Positions 9,391 to 19,153 are shown, counted from the first letter of the stretch. The stretch: DNA of 64,000 nt from Neobacillus thermocopriae (GCF_010975035.1 NZ_JAAIUV010000003.1:1-64000), one strand, 5' to 3'. The notes: a model not told the origin generated them from the sequence alone. Made by a program: numbers and translations.

Positions 9391-9891
9391 ATGAAAATAC
9401 TTAGAAAACTATTTTGGTTCATCATCCTTTGTGTGTATCTAGCTGTCCTTACAAAGCTAGTACTATTTAAATATATTCCGATATCCCAAATTATTTATCA
9501 TCTTGATTTTACCTACAACGAATACCATTGGCGCTCAAATAATTTTGTCCCTTTCAAGACCATTTATTTTTATTTGTTTTTAGCTGATATCAACTTGAAT
9601 ATACGAATCGAGAACCTGGCAGGGAATGTGATTGGATTTGCTCCTTTTGGATTTATCTTACCAATGATGGCGCAGAGATTTCAAAAACTAGGCAAAGTGG
9701 TCATGGCAACTTTTTGTTTAAGCTTATCTTTTGAGGTACTTCAGCTCCTGTTTGAATTAGGTAGCTTTGATGTCGATGATTTAATTTTAAACACTTTTGG
9801 GGGGATGCTAGGATATATTCTTTTTAAAATGAAGCAACCTAAAACTAAACGGCATAAGAAGCGTTATAAGAAAACAAAGTTGGTAAGTTAA
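9391..9891 (+). CDS. VanZ-like membrane protein
   Basis: A 166-residue integral membrane protein with the VanZ/DUF2809-like arrangement: an N-terminal helix (about 5-25), the NFVPFKTI motif near residue 52, ENLAGNVIGFAPFGFILP near 70-90, and a closing SFEVLQLLFELGSFDVDDLILNTFGG motif. The C-terminus is a lysine-rich tail. Function of chromosomal VanZ homologues is poorly defined; they are not evidence of glycopeptide resistance. Ribosome binding site GGAGTAACAAAG. Confidence 0.85.
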   Translation: MKILRKLFWFIILCVYLAVLTKLVLFKYIPISQIIYHLDFTYNEYHWRSNNFVPFKTIYFYLFLADINLNIRIENLAGNVIGFAPFGFILPMMAQRFQKLGKVVMATFCLSLSFEVLQLLFELGSFDVDDLILNTFGGMLGYILFKMKQPKTKRHKKRYKKTKLVS

Positions 9892-9957
9892 TAGAGTGAC
9901 ATATGTGGTGTTTCTTTTAAAAATCTACAAACTCTATCCATACTGAAAGGGTAATCA

Positions 9958-9987
9958 TTGCGGTGAAGCAAAAAAGTTTGGTATCAT
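9958..9987 (+). promoter_or_regulatory. Possible promoter of gatCAB
   Basis: TTGCGG (9958-9963), 18-base spacer, TATCAT (9982-9987), 35 bases before the gatC start. Four or five of six matches in each box. Confidence 0.4.
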
Positions 9988-10022
9988 CAATATTAAAATG
10001 AAAAGATTCGGAGGGAAAGAAC

Positions 10023-10316
10023 ATGTCGCGAATTTCACTTGACCAAGTGAAGCATGTTGCCAATTTGGCTCGTCTTGCGATCACCGAAGAAGAGGCAGAA
10101 AAGTTTACTAAACAGCTAGATGAGATCATTACTTTTGCAGAACAGTTAAATGAACTGGATACTGAAAATGTAAAACCTACATACCATGTAATCGATATGA
10201 AAAATGTATTACGCGAAGACATTCCAAAGCCTGGACTTCCACGTGAAGAAGTCTTAAAAAATGCACCAGACCATCAAGATGGGCAATTTAAAGTGCCATC
10301 TATATTAGGGGAGTAG
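10023..10316 (+). CDS. gatC: Asp-tRNA(Asn)/Glu-tRNA(Gln) amidotransferase subunit C
   Basis: Small subunit (97 residues) of the GatCAB complex that converts Glu-tRNA(Gln) to Gln-tRNA(Gln), essential where no glutaminyl-tRNA synthetase exists. Typical features: N-terminal [21 protein letters not shown] and the central [11 protein letters not shown]. Heads the gatC-gatA-gatB operon with 12-base spacing to gatA; start preceded by CGGAGGGAAAGAAC. Confidence 0.96.
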   Translation: MSRISLDQVKHVANLARLAITEEEAEKFTKQLDEIITFAEQLNELDTENVKPTYHVIDMKNVLREDIPKPGLPREEVLKNAPDHQDGQFKVPSILGE

Positions 10317-10328
10317 GAGGATTACAAG

Positions 10329-11780
10329 GTGAGTTTATTTGACCATAAAGTTTCAGATCTTCATGAACTTTTACATAAAAAAGAATTAAAAGTTTCTGAC
10401 CTTGTCGATGAAGCCTATAAGCGAATCAATCAAGTGGAGGACAAGGTTCAAGCATTTTTAACCATTGATGAAGAACGTGCACGCCAAACAGCAAAGGTTC
10501 TTGATGAAAAACTAGACTCTACTAAAGGTATACTTTATGGGATGCCAATTGGTGTAAAAGACAATATTGTAACAAAAGGGCTTCGGACTACTTGTGCCAG
10601 CAAAATGCTTGAAAATTTTGATCCAATTTATGATGCTACGGTTGTTCAGAAACTGCAGCAGGCAGAAACCGTGACAATTGGTAAATTAAATATGGACGAG
10701 TTTGCGATGGGTTCATCAAATGAAAACTCAAGATTCCAAAAAACCCGTAATCCTTGGAATCTGGACAGAGTACCAGGTGGTTCTTCCGGCGGTTCCGCAG
10801 CAGCTGTTGCGGCTGGAGAAGTACTTTTTTCACTTGGTTCTGATACAGGCGGTTCCATTCGTCAGCCTGCTGCTTTTTGCGGTGTTGTTGGAATGAAACC
10901 AACCTATGGCCGGGTATCTCGGTTCGGGCTTGTGGCGTTTGCGTCTTCCCTTGACCAAATTGGACCGATTACAAGAACAGTTGAGGATAATGCGTACTTG
11001 CTCCAGGCTATTTCTGGTCTTGACCCGATGGACTCTACTTCAGCCGATGTTCAAGTCCCTAACTTTGCTGCAGCGTTAACCGGAGATGTGAAAGGATTAA
11101 AAATTGCCGTACCAAAAGAATACCTTGGCGAAGGCGTAAATGAAACGGTTCGTCAGTCCGTTCTAGATGCATTAAAGGTTCTAGAAAGTCTTGGCGCTGT
11201 TTGGGAAGAGGTATCTCTGCCTCACTCCAAGTATGCTCTTGCTACCTATTATTTACTGTCCTCATCTGAAGCTTCAGCAAACCTTGCCCGCTTTGATGGC
11301 GTCCGCTACGGCTATCGGACTCCAAATGCAGACAATTTATTGGATTTATATAAAAATACAAGGGCAGAAGGCTTTGGAGAAGAAGTGAAGCGTCGAATCA
11401 TGCTTGGAACATTTGCCTTAAGCTCAGGCTATTATGATGCTTATTATAAAAAGGCACAAAAGGTTCGAACCCTGATTAAACAGGATTTTGAGAATATTTT
11501 TGAAAAATATGATGTCATCATTGGTCCAACAACACCAACACCTGCATTTAAAATTGGTGAAAAAATTGATGACCCGATGACTATGTACGTAAATGATATT
11601 TTAACCATACCTGTGAACCTAGCCGGAGTACCTGGAATCTCCGTGCCATGCGGCTTTGACCAAGGCTTGCCATTAGGTCTCCAAATTATTGGTAAGCATT
11701 TTGATGAGGCGACTATCTATCGCGTGGCTCACGCGTTTGAGCAAGCAACAGATTATCATAATCAGAAGCCGCAATTATAG
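10329..11780 (+). CDS. gatA: Asp-tRNA(Asn)/Glu-tRNA(Gln) amidotransferase subunit A
   Basis: Glutaminase subunit of GatCAB, amidase-signature family, 483 residues. The Ser-cis-Ser-Lys triad is present: Lys in PIGVKDNI near residue 78, serines in [15 protein letters not shown] near 152 and [12 protein letters not shown] near 177. Starts with GTG behind TAGGAGGATTACAAG. Ammonia released here is channelled to GatB. Confidence 0.97.
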   Translation: MSLFDHKVSDLHELLHKKELKVSDLVDEAYKRINQVEDKVQAFLTIDEERARQTAKVLDEKLDSTKGILYGMPIGVKDNIVTKGLRTTCASKMLENFDPIYDATVVQKLQQAETVTIGKLNMDEFAMGSSNENSRFQKTRNPWNLDRVPGGSSGGSAAAVAAGEVLFSLGSDTGGSIRQPAAFCGVVGMKPTYGRVSRFGLVAFASSLDQIGPITRTVEDNAYLLQAISGLDPMDSTSADVQVPNFAAALTGDVKGLKIAVPKEYLGEGVNETVRQSVLDALKVLESLGAVWEEVSLPHSKYALATYYLLSSSEASANLARFDGVRYGYRTPNADNLLDLYKNTRAEGFGEEVKRRIMLGTFALSSGYYDAYYKKAQKVRTLIKQDFENIFEKYDVIIGPTTPTPAFKIGEKIDDPMTMYVNDILTIPVNLAGVPGISVPCGFDQGLPLGLQIIGKHFDEATIYRVAHAFEQATDYHNQKPQL

Positions 11781-11791
11781 GGGGGAAGAAT

Positions 11792-13219
11792 ATGGAATTT
11801 GAAACAGTGATTGGACTAGAGGTCCATGTCGAGTTAAAAACGGAATCAAAAATCTTTTCAGATAGCCCAAATCACTTTGGTGCCGAACCAAATACAAATA
11901 CAAGTGTTATTGATCTAGGCTATCCGGGAGTACTTCCGGTTCTGAATAAAAAGGCAGTGGAATTCGGGATGAAGGCAGCGATGGCATTGAATTGTGAGAT
12001 TGCCACTTATACCAAATTTGATCGGAAGAATTATTTTTACCCGGATAATCCAAAAGCATATCAAATTTCACAATTTGACCAACCGATTGGCCAGAATGGT
12101 TGGATTGAAATTGAAGTGGATGGATACAAGAAAAGAATTGGGATTACAAGAATTCATTTAGAAGAAGATGCTGGTAAGCTGAATCATGAAAAAGGGTATT
12201 CATTAGTAGATATTAACCGTCAGGGAACACCGTTGATTGAAATTGTTTCAGAGCCGGACATTCGAACTCCAAATGAAGCTTATGCCTATTTAGAAAAATT
12301 AAAATCCATTATTCAGTATACAGGGGTTTCTGATTGTAAAATGGAAGAGGGCTCACTTCGCTGTGATGCCAATATTTCGATTCGCCCGGTTGGACAAAAA
12401 GAATTTGGTACGAAAACTGAATTGAAAAACTTGAACTCCTTCAACTTTGTTCGCAAAGGGCTAGAGTATGAAGAAAAACGTCAGAGGGAAATTGTATCTG
12501 CAGGCGGTAAAATTGAACAAGAGACACGCCGTTTTGATGAAGCAACAGGAACAACGATATTAATGCGTGTAAAGGAAGGCTCTGATGATTACCGATACTT
12601 CCCAGAACCAGATCTGCTCGAATTATACATTGATGAAGAGTGGAAAGAGAGGGTTCGTGCGGAAATTCCAGAGCTTCCAGATGAACGGCAAAAACGCTAT
12701 ATTGAAGAGCTAGGGTTGCCAGTGTATGATGCAAAGGTTCTGACGGTTGTAAAAGAAACGGCAGATTTCTTTGAAGCAACAGTGAAAGCTGGGGCCGATC
12801 CGAAGCAGGCATCTAACTGGATCATGGGGGAAGTTTCTGGTTACTTGAATGCAGAAGGAAAAGAGTTGCATGAAGTGGCTTTAACACCTGAAGGACTAGC
12901 TGGCATGATTAAACTCATTGAAAATGGCACTATTTCTTCTAAAATAGCCAAGACCGTTTTTAAAGAGTTAATTGAAAACGGTGGAAATGCTGAGCAAATA
13001 GTGAAAGAAAAGGGACTTGTGCAGATATCTGATGAAGGTACTTTATTAAAGATTATCAATGAAGTCCTCGATAACAACCCAAAATCTATTGAAGATTTCA
13101 AAGGTGGAAAAGCGAAAGCAACAGGCTTCCTTGTTGGACAGGTTATGAAGGCGACTAAGGGCCAAGCCAATCCACAAATGGTTAATAAACTTTTAAACCA
13201 AGAATTGCAAAAACGTTAA
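11792..13219 (+). CDS. gatB: Asp-tRNA(Asn)/Glu-tRNA(Gln) amidotransferase subunit B
   Basis: Kinase/transamidase subunit of GatCAB, 475 residues, normal length. Signature segments: [13 protein letters not shown] at the N-terminus, [11 protein letters not shown] near 50, and [17 protein letters not shown] near 80. The C-terminal YqeY-like tRNA-binding region runs from about 330 to the end. Last gene of the operon, 11 bases after gatA, followed by a terminator. Confidence 0.97.
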   Translation: MEFETVIGLEVHVELKTESKIFSDSPNHFGAEPNTNTSVIDLGYPGVLPVLNKKAVEFGMKAAMALNCEIATYTKFDRKNYFYPDNPKAYQISQFDQPIGQNGWIEIEVDGYKKRIGITRIHLEEDAGKLNHEKGYSLVDINRQGTPLIEIVSEPDIRTPNEAYAYLEKLKSIIQYTGVSDCKMEEGSLRCDANISIRPVGQKEFGTKTELKNLNSFNFVRKGLEYEEKRQREIVSAGGKIEQETRRFDEATGTTILMRVKEGSDDYRYFPEPDLLELYIDEEWKERVRAEIPELPDERQKRYIEELGLPVYDAKVLTVVKETADFFEATVKAGADPKQASNWIMGEVSGYLNAEGKELHEVALTPEGLAGMIKLIENGTISSKIAKTVFKELIENGGNAEQIVKEKGLVQISDEGTLLKIINEVLDNNPKSIEDFKGGKAKATGFLVGQVMKATKGQANPQMVNKLLNQELQKR

Positions 13220-13227
13220 TTCAGATA

Positions 13228-13256
13228 GCCGGCAGATTTGACTGCCGGCCATTTTT
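13228..13256 (+). terminator. gatB terminator
   Basis: Perfect 8-bp stem GCCGGCAG / CTGCCGGC, 6-base loop, then CATTTTT. Confidence 0.9.
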
Positions 13257-13296
13257 GATGAACAAAGTCGAAATAATCTTCGACATCCTTCATGTG

Positions 13297-13310
13297 ATTT
13301 CCCGGGAAAA
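13297..13310. promoter_or_regulatory. Candidate Noc nucleoid-occlusion binding site
   Basis: ATTTCCCGGGAAAA matches the B. subtilis Noc site ATTTCCCGGGAAAT at 13 of 14 positions. It lies in the convergent gap between gatB and the proline symporter gene, where a chromosome-organising site would not disturb promoters. Confidence 0.45.
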
Positions 13311-13340
13311 AAACAAATTAGATTAAGGGTTTTGGCCGAT

Positions 13341-13600
13341 TTATTCAAACGTTTGGTTAATCAGGAAATATCAAACATTATGTCGAGATATGGGGAATTT
13401 GTTAATTTTTTACATCTTTCCATATAGGCAAATAGTGATTTAATAAAGGAGAAGAAAGTCCTTTTGCTGAGGTAAAAATCTGATTTATTAAGGATTCAGT
13501 TCATCAAACGATTGATTAGTTAAGGAAAAGGCAATTCAAGATTTAATTAATCGTTTGATTAATTATGATTTTTCTAGATTTAATCAAACGTTTGATGAAA
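13341..13600. repeat. Cluster A of AATCAAACGWTTGATT-type palindromes
   Basis: Four related palindromes: 13341-13360 (CAAACGTTTG core), 13502-13518 (ATCAAACGATTGAT), 13545-13564 (AATTAATC-GTTT-GATTAATT, perfect 8-bp arms) and 13581-13596 (AATCAAACGTTTGATG). They lie between two convergent genes, so they are unlikely to be ordinary promoter operators. The same motif recurs as cluster B at 56147-56312. The remainder of this 550-base gap has no gene. Confidence 0.75.
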
Positions 13601-13634
13601 AAAATGCCTGGTTTGAATCCAGGCATTTTAATAT
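13594..13634 (-). terminator. Terminator of the proline symporter gene
   Basis: Stem AAATGCCTGG / CCAGGCATTT with a 7-base loop. On the minus strand it is followed by TTTTTTT, so it most likely ends the symporter transcript; it could work weakly in the other direction. Confidence 0.7.
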
Positions 13635-13654
13635 TTGAGAATGATAGAGATGTT

Positions 13655-13777
13655 AGGACAAGCGCCTAAGAGGTATGACCTCTTTTCACTACGATAAGTC
13701 TATACTATTTCGCCTCTAGCTTCTATTTGGAATGCTATTGGCATTAGGCGTTGCCAGGTCGCTTGTACTTTTTTATT
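13655..13777. repeat. Degenerate intergenic repeat-like element with nested inverted ends
   Basis: Outer arms ACAAGCG (near 13658) and CGCTTGT (near 13763) and inner GCCTAA / TTAGGC bracket about 110 bases, ending in TTTTTTA. The layout, with ...GCGCCTA... at one end and ...GGCGCTTG-like sequence plus a T-run at the other, resembles the dispersed bcr-like intergenic repeats of Bacillus. It is degenerate, and I am recalling that family, not matching it by computation. Confidence 0.4.
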
Positions 13778-15251
13778 CTTGCTTTAACAAGCGGACACTT
13801 TCATCAAAATCTTTTTCAATTTCTTCGTTTTTCTTATAAGTAGCTAAGCTGACAATGTATGAAACGATAAGGTTAAGGGCAAATCCTGGAACGATTTCAT
13901 AAAGGGTTTCTCCAAGGCCAACATTTTTCCAAACAATAACTGTAACAGCTCCGACAATCATCCCAAAAAGTGCGCCCCAGTTTGTCATCTTCTTCCAGAA
14001 TAAGCTTAAAATAATAACCGGTCCGAATGCTGCACCGAAACCTGCCCATGCATAGGCTACAAGATCTAAAATTGTACTATTTTGATCTAATGCAAGCAGG
14101 GAGGCTACAACAGCAACAGTTAGGACTGCCATTCTTCCTAAGAAAACAAGATGTTTGTCGGAAGCATTTTTGTTCATGACGACTTTGTATAAATCTTCAA
14201 CCAGCGCACTAGAGGTTACAATTAGCTGTGAAGAAATGGTACTCATGATTGCTGCAAGAATCGCAGCTAAAGCAAATCCAGCGAAAAGTGGATGGAATAG
14301 AATTTGACTTAATTCAATAAAGACTGCCTCAGGATTCTCCAATACAACTTGTGGATTTTGCTTAAAATAAGCGATACCGATAAATCCAGTAAAAATAGTA
14401 CCAATTAAAGAGAAAATCATCCAGCCCATACCGATACGGCGAGCGCTTTTTGTTTCTTTAACTGTTGTAATCGCCATAAAACGAACGATAATATGTGGCT
14501 GACCAAAATAGCCAAGGCCCCAAGCCATTGCCGAAATAATTCCTAAAACCGTTGTTCCTTTAAAGAAGTCAAGCAGTGTTGGGTCAACCGCACGAATTGT
14601 ATCAAATGTTTCTGCTGGTCCACCTGTAGCAAAAACTCCAAGTGTTGGAACGAGAAGAAGGGCAATTAGCATCATTAATCCTTGGATAAAGTCGGTATAA
14701 CTTACCGCCAAGAATCCGCCAAATAAGGTGTAGCCAATTGTAACGCCCGCAACGATTAATAGCCCTGTAAGGTAGCTTGTACCAAAGGAGCTCTCAAAAA
14801 AGACGGCACCAGAAACAATTCCTGATGAAACATAGAAAGTAAAGAAAATAAGGATAACAATTCCTGATACAATACGAAGTAGTTTTGTTTGGTCTTTAAA
14901 TCGATTTTCAAGATAGCTTGGTATGGTAATTGAATCATTGGCAACCTGGGTATAGGTGCGTAGACGTGGAGCAACTAGTAACCAGTTTAAATAGGCACCA
15001 ATCGTTAATCCAATGGCAATCCAGGCATCAGCTAAACCGGTTACATAAATTCCACCAGGCAAACCCATTAGCAACCAGCCACTCATATCAGCAGCTCCCG
15101 CACTTAAAGCGGTTACAGCAGGTCCCAAAGAACGACCACCAAGCATATAGTCAGTCAAGTTGCTTGTTTTTCTATATGCATACCAACCAATTAAAAGCAT
15201 ACCTACTAAATAGATTCCAATTGAAATTAGCTGTAATGTTTCGTTAGACAT
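13773..15251 (-). CDS. putP: Sodium/proline symporter (PutP/OpuE)
   Basis: Imports proline with Na+ (SSS family), 492 residues, about 12-13 membrane helices. Family stretches include TDYMLGGRSLGPAVTALSAG near residue 40 and AILAAIMSTISSQLIVTSSALVEDLY near 325. The reading frame is open 204 bases further upstream, but the ATG at 15251 is chosen because AAAGGGGGAACATT precedes it and the family begins here. From memory, B. subtilis OpuE (osmoprotective proline uptake) is also 492 residues and sits beside gatCAB, so by synteny this may be OpuE, not the catabolic PutP. Confidence 0.93.
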   Translation of the reverse strand: MSNETLQLISIGIYLVGMLLIGWYAYRKTSNLTDYMLGGRSLGPAVTALSAGAADMSGWLLMGLPGGIYVTGLADAWIAIGLTIGAYLNWLLVAPRLRTYTQVANDSITIPSYLENRFKDQTKLLRIVSGIVILIFFTFYVSSGIVSGAVFFESSFGTSYLTGLLIVAGVTIGYTLFGGFLAVSYTDFIQGLMMLIALLLVPTLGVFATGGPAETFDTIRAVDPTLLDFFKGTTVLGIISAMAWGLGYFGQPHIIVRFMAITTVKETKSARRIGMGWMIFSLIGTIFTGFIGIAYFKQNPQVVLENPEAVFIELSQILFHPLFAGFALAAILAAIMSTISSQLIVTSSALVEDLYKVVMNKNASDKHLVFLGRMAVLTVAVVASLLALDQNSTILDLVAYAWAGFGAAFGPVIILSLFWKKMTNWGALFGMIVGAVTVIVWKNVGLGETLYEIVPGFALNLIVSYIVSLATYKKNEEIEKDFDESVRLLKQE

Positions 15252-15319
15252 AATGTTCCCCCTTTGTTCTTTTTTGAAAATATTTAGAATAATAATTTTG
15301 GTGCATAAATATTCTAACA

Positions 15320-15347
15320 AATATAATAATCTTTTTTCTACTGGCAA
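15320..15347 (-). promoter_or_regulatory. Probable promoter of the proline symporter gene
   Basis: On the minus strand: TTGCCA (15347-15342), 16-base spacer, TATATT (15325-15320), about 70 bases before the ATG. Confidence 0.5.
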
Positions 15348-15440
15348 TTTATTGTTTTTTTTAAATAGAATAAAATCTTCGCGATATAATAAATAATGTG
15401 AAATTAAGGGGTTTTTTATGCACTGCCAATATAATAGCCA

Positions 15441-15474
15441 AAAAAAATAGCCCAAGGCAATATATGCCCAGGGT
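15441..15474 (-). terminator. plsY terminator
   Basis: Minus-strand hairpin pairing CCCTGGGCA with TGCCTTGGG around ATATA, followed by CTATTTTTTTT. Confidence 0.65.
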
Positions 15475-15480
15475 CATTTA

Positions 15481-16107
15481 TTACATCTTCATTCCACCAT
15501 TTTTAGGTGGTATACGGTCATTAATTAAATTTTTATCATTGATTTTTGGCTCTACACCAAGGATGAAATTCCGGATATTGGAGCGATGGAGAAAAATTAA
15601 TAAGAAAAAGAATAAAAGAAAGACTATCTCAAATTCTAGTTTTTCTGAAAAGAAATCATAAATGACCATACTAAGCCCAACGGAAATAGAACCGAAAAAG
15701 ACGTACTTCGTTAAGTAAATTACGAGGAAAAATGAGACGTAAGCAATGATGAATAAGTGAATGTTTGCCACTAAAAGTGCACCTGCAGTGGTGGCAATTG
15801 CTTTCCCCCCTCTAAAACGAGCAAAAATAGGAAAGCAGTGGCCGATAACAGCAGCTAGTCCAAAATACAATGGTTCGGCATTTAATTGGAAATAAAGAGG
15901 AAGAAAAGCTGCTAATGCTCCTTTACCTAGGTCAACCAAAAGGACGAAGATTGCCGATTTCTTCCCAAAAACTCTTAATGTATTGGTCGCCCCTGGATTT
16001 TTGCTGCCATGATCCCGGATATCGACTCCAAAAATGAGCTTGCCAACTAATAATGCAGTTGGAAAGCTTCCCATCAAATAAGAAGCAATAAGCAGCAACC
16101 AGAACAT
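15481..16107 (-). CDS. plsY: Acyl-phosphate glycerol-3-phosphate acyltransferase
   Basis: Membrane enzyme that acylates glycerol-3-phosphate from acyl-phosphate, first step of phospholipid synthesis. About 208 residues with 5-6 membrane helices. PlsY motifs: ASYLMGSFPTALLVGK at the N-terminus, DIRDHGSKNPGATNTLR (motif 1), GHCFPIFARFRGGKAIATTAG (motif 2/3). The frame is open far upstream, but the family starts here; ATG at 16107 lies 9 bases after AAAGGA, with ATG 16113 as an alternative. Note SKNPGATN where many homologues have SGNLGATN. Confidence 0.93.
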   Translation of the reverse strand: MFWLLLIASYLMGSFPTALLVGKLIFGVDIRDHGSKNPGATNTLRVFGKKSAIFVLLVDLGKGALAAFLPLYFQLNAEPLYFGLAAVIGHCFPIFARFRGGKAIATTAGALLVANIHLFIIAYVSFFLVIYLTKYVFFGSISVGLSMVIYDFFSEKLEFEIVFLLFFFLLIFLHRSNIRNFILGVEPKINDKNLINDRIPPKNGGMKM

Positions 16108-16453
16108 TAGCATCCGTCCTTTAATAATGATTTCTTCTATTCTATCATAAAGTAAGTAGCTGCAAGTTGGAAATCTTTGTATGTCCCATGTGAGATTAGA
16201 ATAGGGAGAGCAAAACACATCGTGGATGAAAAACTCGGAGTTGAACAAAATATTTAATATAGTGAAAAAAGCAAACAGGTATTGGCAGCGGGTGGTAGGC
16301 ACCGCGCTAATTTTTTGCAAAAAACGTAAACAGTTGTATTATAATATAGGGATGTTCTCCGAAAAATATGTCACTCTATTTGTAACGTATTATTTGAGTT
16401 GGTAGAATATAGAAGAAATATGGATATTAGATATTGATAATAGGATGATGATG

Positions 16454-17395
16454 ATGAAAAGAGCAAGATTGATTTACAATCCTACCTCTGGGCGTGAATT
16501 AATTCGTCGCCACCTTCCAGATATTTTGGAAAAATTAGAGAAGGCTGGATATGAGGCATCTTGTCATGCAACAACGGGCGCTGGTGATGCGACGTTAGCT
16601 GCACGGATTGCGGTGGAACGGAAGTATGATGTCGTCATTGCTGCCGGTGGGGATGGAACGATTAATGAAGTTGTAAATGGCCTGGCAGAGCAGGAATATC
16701 GCCCAAAGCTTGGAATAATTCCGGCAGGAACAACTAATGACTTTGCTCGTGCTCTACACATACCAAGGGATATAAATGCTGCTGTGGATATCATTACAAG
16801 AGGAGAATTAATTCCTGTAGATATTGGGCGCATCAATGATAAATATTTTATTAATATTGCCGGCGGTGGAAGAATTACGGAGCTTACATATGAAGTGCCT
16901 AGCAAGTTAAAAACAATGCTTGGTCAGTTGGCTTATTATTTAAAAGGAATGGAAATGCTTCCTTCCATTAAAGCATCCGATCTTCGTATTGAATATGATG
17001 GAAAGTTGTTCGAAGGGGAAGCTATGATGTTCCTTGTTGGTCTGACCAATTCCATCGGTGGGTTTGAAAAATTAGCGCCAGACGCATCCATCAATGATGG
17101 ATTATTCTCCTTGTTGATTTTAAAGAAAGTTAATCTAGCTGAGTTTATTAGGATTGCCACATTAGCCGTACGAGGGGAACATGTCAATGATCCTAATGTA
17201 ATTTATACGAAAGCCAACAGGATAAAAGTCCATTCCGAGGAAAAAGTGCAGTTAAATTTAGATGGTGAATTTGGCGGTCTGCTTCCGGCCGAGTTTGAGA
17301 ACCTGTATCGTCACTTAGAAGTATTTGTGCCGCTGGATGATATCCGTCCAAATGATCGTCCAACGGATTGGGAACCTGGAAAAAGATACAGTTAA
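16454..17395 (+). CDS. dagK: Diacylglycerol kinase (lipid kinase)
   Basis: Soluble kinase (DgkB/YerQ type) that phosphorylates diacylglycerol to phosphatidate, recycling lipid from lipoteichoic acid synthesis. About 313 residues. Visible: RLIYNPTSGRE at the start, ATP-binding AAGGDGTINEVVNGL near 65, GIIPAGTTNDFARAL near 90, and FINIAGGGRITELTYEVP near 135. Four methionine codons overlap at the 5' end (16445, 16448, 16451, 16454); the last gives the family N-terminus MKRARLIYNP and the best distance from ATAGG. Confidence 0.95.
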   Translation: MKRARLIYNPTSGRELIRRHLPDILEKLEKAGYEASCHATTGAGDATLAARIAVERKYDVVIAAGGDGTINEVVNGLAEQEYRPKLGIIPAGTTNDFARALHIPRDINAAVDIITRGELIPVDIGRINDKYFINIAGGGRITELTYEVPSKLKTMLGQLAYYLKGMEMLPSIKASDLRIEYDGKLFEGEAMMFLVGLTNSIGGFEKLAPDASINDGLFSLLILKKVNLAEFIRIATLAVRGEHVNDPNVIYTKANRIKVHSEEKVQLNLDGEFGGLLPAEFENLYRHLEVFVPLDDIRPNDRPTDWEPGKRYS

Positions 17396-17403
17396 GTTTA
17401 AAA

Positions 17404-17435
17404 GTTCGCTCCTTTAAAAGGAGCGAATTTTTTTG
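17404..17435 (+). terminator. dagK terminator
   Basis: Stem TTCGCTCC / GGAGCGAA with a 7-base loop and seven Ts. Confidence 0.9.
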
Positions 17436-17644
17436 TGAAAAAAAGTTATTCGGTTTCACATCTCTTTGTTTTTCTTTTATCTGAGTTGGAGAAAACTATG
17501 ATATCCGTCTCTAATCAGGGTGTTTCGCTTTCTGCTCTAAAAGGAATAAAATAGGGCATTTCGTTAAAAAGTGGTTAAAGGGTAGGTTTTAATGATTATT
17601 TGGGGTATAATGGGGGAAAGCTGTATTAGTGCCGATGGAGGATA

Positions 17645-19111
17645 ATGATGAAACACATATATCAAGATGATAGTTTTACTCTGCATACAGATCTTTACCA
17701 GATTAATATGACAGAGACATATTGGAGAGATGGCATCCATAATAAACGGGCGGTGTTTGAATTATTTTTCCGGAAGCTACCGTTTGGTAATGGTTATGCT
17801 GTATTTGCTGGTTTAGAAAAAGTTATCCAATTCATTCAAAACTTTCGGTTCACTGAGGAAGATATAAAATATTTGAAAAATGAAGTCGGATATGAGGACG
17901 ATTTTTTAAATTATCTTAAAGATTTGCGCTTTACAGGAAACATCCGTGCGATGAAAGAAGGCGAGATTGTTTTCGCCAATGAACCTATACTGCGTGTTGA
18001 TGCTCCTTTGGCTGAAGCACAACTGATTGAGACTGCTTTACTTAATATTGTGAATTATCAAACATTAATAGCCACGAAAGCAGCACGCATTAAGCATGTG
18101 GTTGGCGATGAAGTGGCTATGGAATTTGGGACAAGACGGGCCCAAGAAATGGATGCTGCTATTTGGGGAACACGTGCGGCGTATCTTGCAGGTTTTGAAG
18201 CGACTAGTAATGTTAGAGCAGGAAAAATTTTTGGGATTCCTGTCGCTGGTACTCATGCCCATGCGATGGTTCAAGCCTATAAAGATGAATACGAAGCTTT
18301 TCGCAAATATGCAGAAACCCATAAAGACTGTGTATTCCTCGTAGATACATATGATACACTCCGTCTGGGGGTTCCTAACGCCATTAAAGTAGCAAAAGAA
18401 ATGGGAGACAAAATTAATTTTGTTGGTATCCGGCTAGATAGTGGTGACTTAGCTTACTTATCCAAAGAGGCTCGAAAAATGTTGGATGAGGCTGGTTTTA
18501 AGGATGCAAAAATTTTTGCTTCCAGTGATTTGGATGAATATACCATAATAAACTTGAAGGCCCAAGGTGCCAAAATTGATAGCTGGGGTATCGGAACGAA
18601 ACTGATTACGGCTTATGACCAAGCTGCCTTAGGGGCTGTTTACAAAATTGTTGCCATTGAAAACGAAAAAGGGGAGTTAGAGGATACGATTAAAATTTCC
18701 TCTAATCCAGAAAAAGTAACGACTCCTGGGTTAAAGAAAGTCTATCGGATCATAAATAATAAAAACCATCATGCTGAGGGAGATTATATTGCGTTAGAGG
18801 ATGAAATTCTTCCAGAAAAACGCTTAAGAATGTTCCACCCTACACATACTTATTTAAATAAAATAGTGACAAACTTTACTGCCAAAGAGCTTCATGTTGA
18901 TATTTTTAATGACGGTAAGTTGGTATATGAGATTCCTACTTTGGAAGAGTCTCGGAATTATTTGAAGGAAAATTTGGATGCCCTTTGGGACGAATATAAA
19001 CGGACGATGAATCCGGAATTTTATCCTGTTGATCTCAGTCAAAAATGTTGGGATAACAAGATGAAGAATATTGAAGAAGTGAAAGAAAAAGTTTCAGCAA
19101 TGAAAGAATAA
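17645..19111 (+). CDS. pncB: Nicotinate phosphoribosyltransferase
   Basis: Converts nicotinate and PRPP to nicotinate mononucleotide in NAD salvage. 488 residues, the long Gram-positive form. Conserved stretches: LHTDLYQINMTETYWRDG near residue 12, MEFGTRRAQEMDAA near 160, GTHAHAMVQA near 203, VGIRLDSGDLAYLSK near 260 and SSDLDEYTI near 295. Start ATG at 17645 (or 17648) after GGAGGATA. Flanked by terminators, so a single-gene unit. Confidence 0.96.
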   Translation: MMKHIYQDDSFTLHTDLYQINMTETYWRDGIHNKRAVFELFFRKLPFGNGYAVFAGLEKVIQFIQNFRFTEEDIKYLKNEVGYEDDFLNYLKDLRFTGNIRAMKEGEIVFANEPILRVDAPLAEAQLIETALLNIVNYQTLIATKAARIKHVVGDEVAMEFGTRRAQEMDAAIWGTRAAYLAGFEATSNVRAGKIFGIPVAGTHAHAMVQAYKDEYEAFRKYAETHKDCVFLVDTYDTLRLGVPNAIKVAKEMGDKINFVGIRLDSGDLAYLSKEARKMLDEAGFKDAKIFASSDLDEYTIINLKAQGAKIDSWGIGTKLITAYDQAALGAVYKIVAIENEKGELEDTIKISSNPEKVTTPGLKKVYRIINNKNHHAEGDYIALEDEILPEKRLRMFHPTHTYLNKIVTNFTAKELHVDIFNDGKLVYEIPTLEESRNYLKENLDALWDEYKRTMNPEFYPVDLSQKCWDNKMKNIEEVKEKVSAMKE

Positions 19112-19118
19112 GCTTATA

Positions 19119-19153
19119 AAAGAGCGCAAAGCATTTAGCTTTGCGCTCTTGTT
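19119..19153 (+). terminator. pncB terminator
   Basis: Perfect 13-bp stem AAGAGCGCAAAGC / GCTTTGCGCTCTT, loop ATTTA. The following T-tract is weak. Confidence 0.7.

Noticed and set aside
9391-9891. Glycopeptide resistance gene vanZ
   Set aside because: VanZ-like proteins are common chromosomal membrane proteins in Bacillaceae and there is no vanRSHAX context.
13341-13600. Ordinary TetR operators for the proline symporter gene
   Set aside because: The palindromes lie at the 3' ends of both flanking genes, not at a promoter, and no TetR gene is adjacent.
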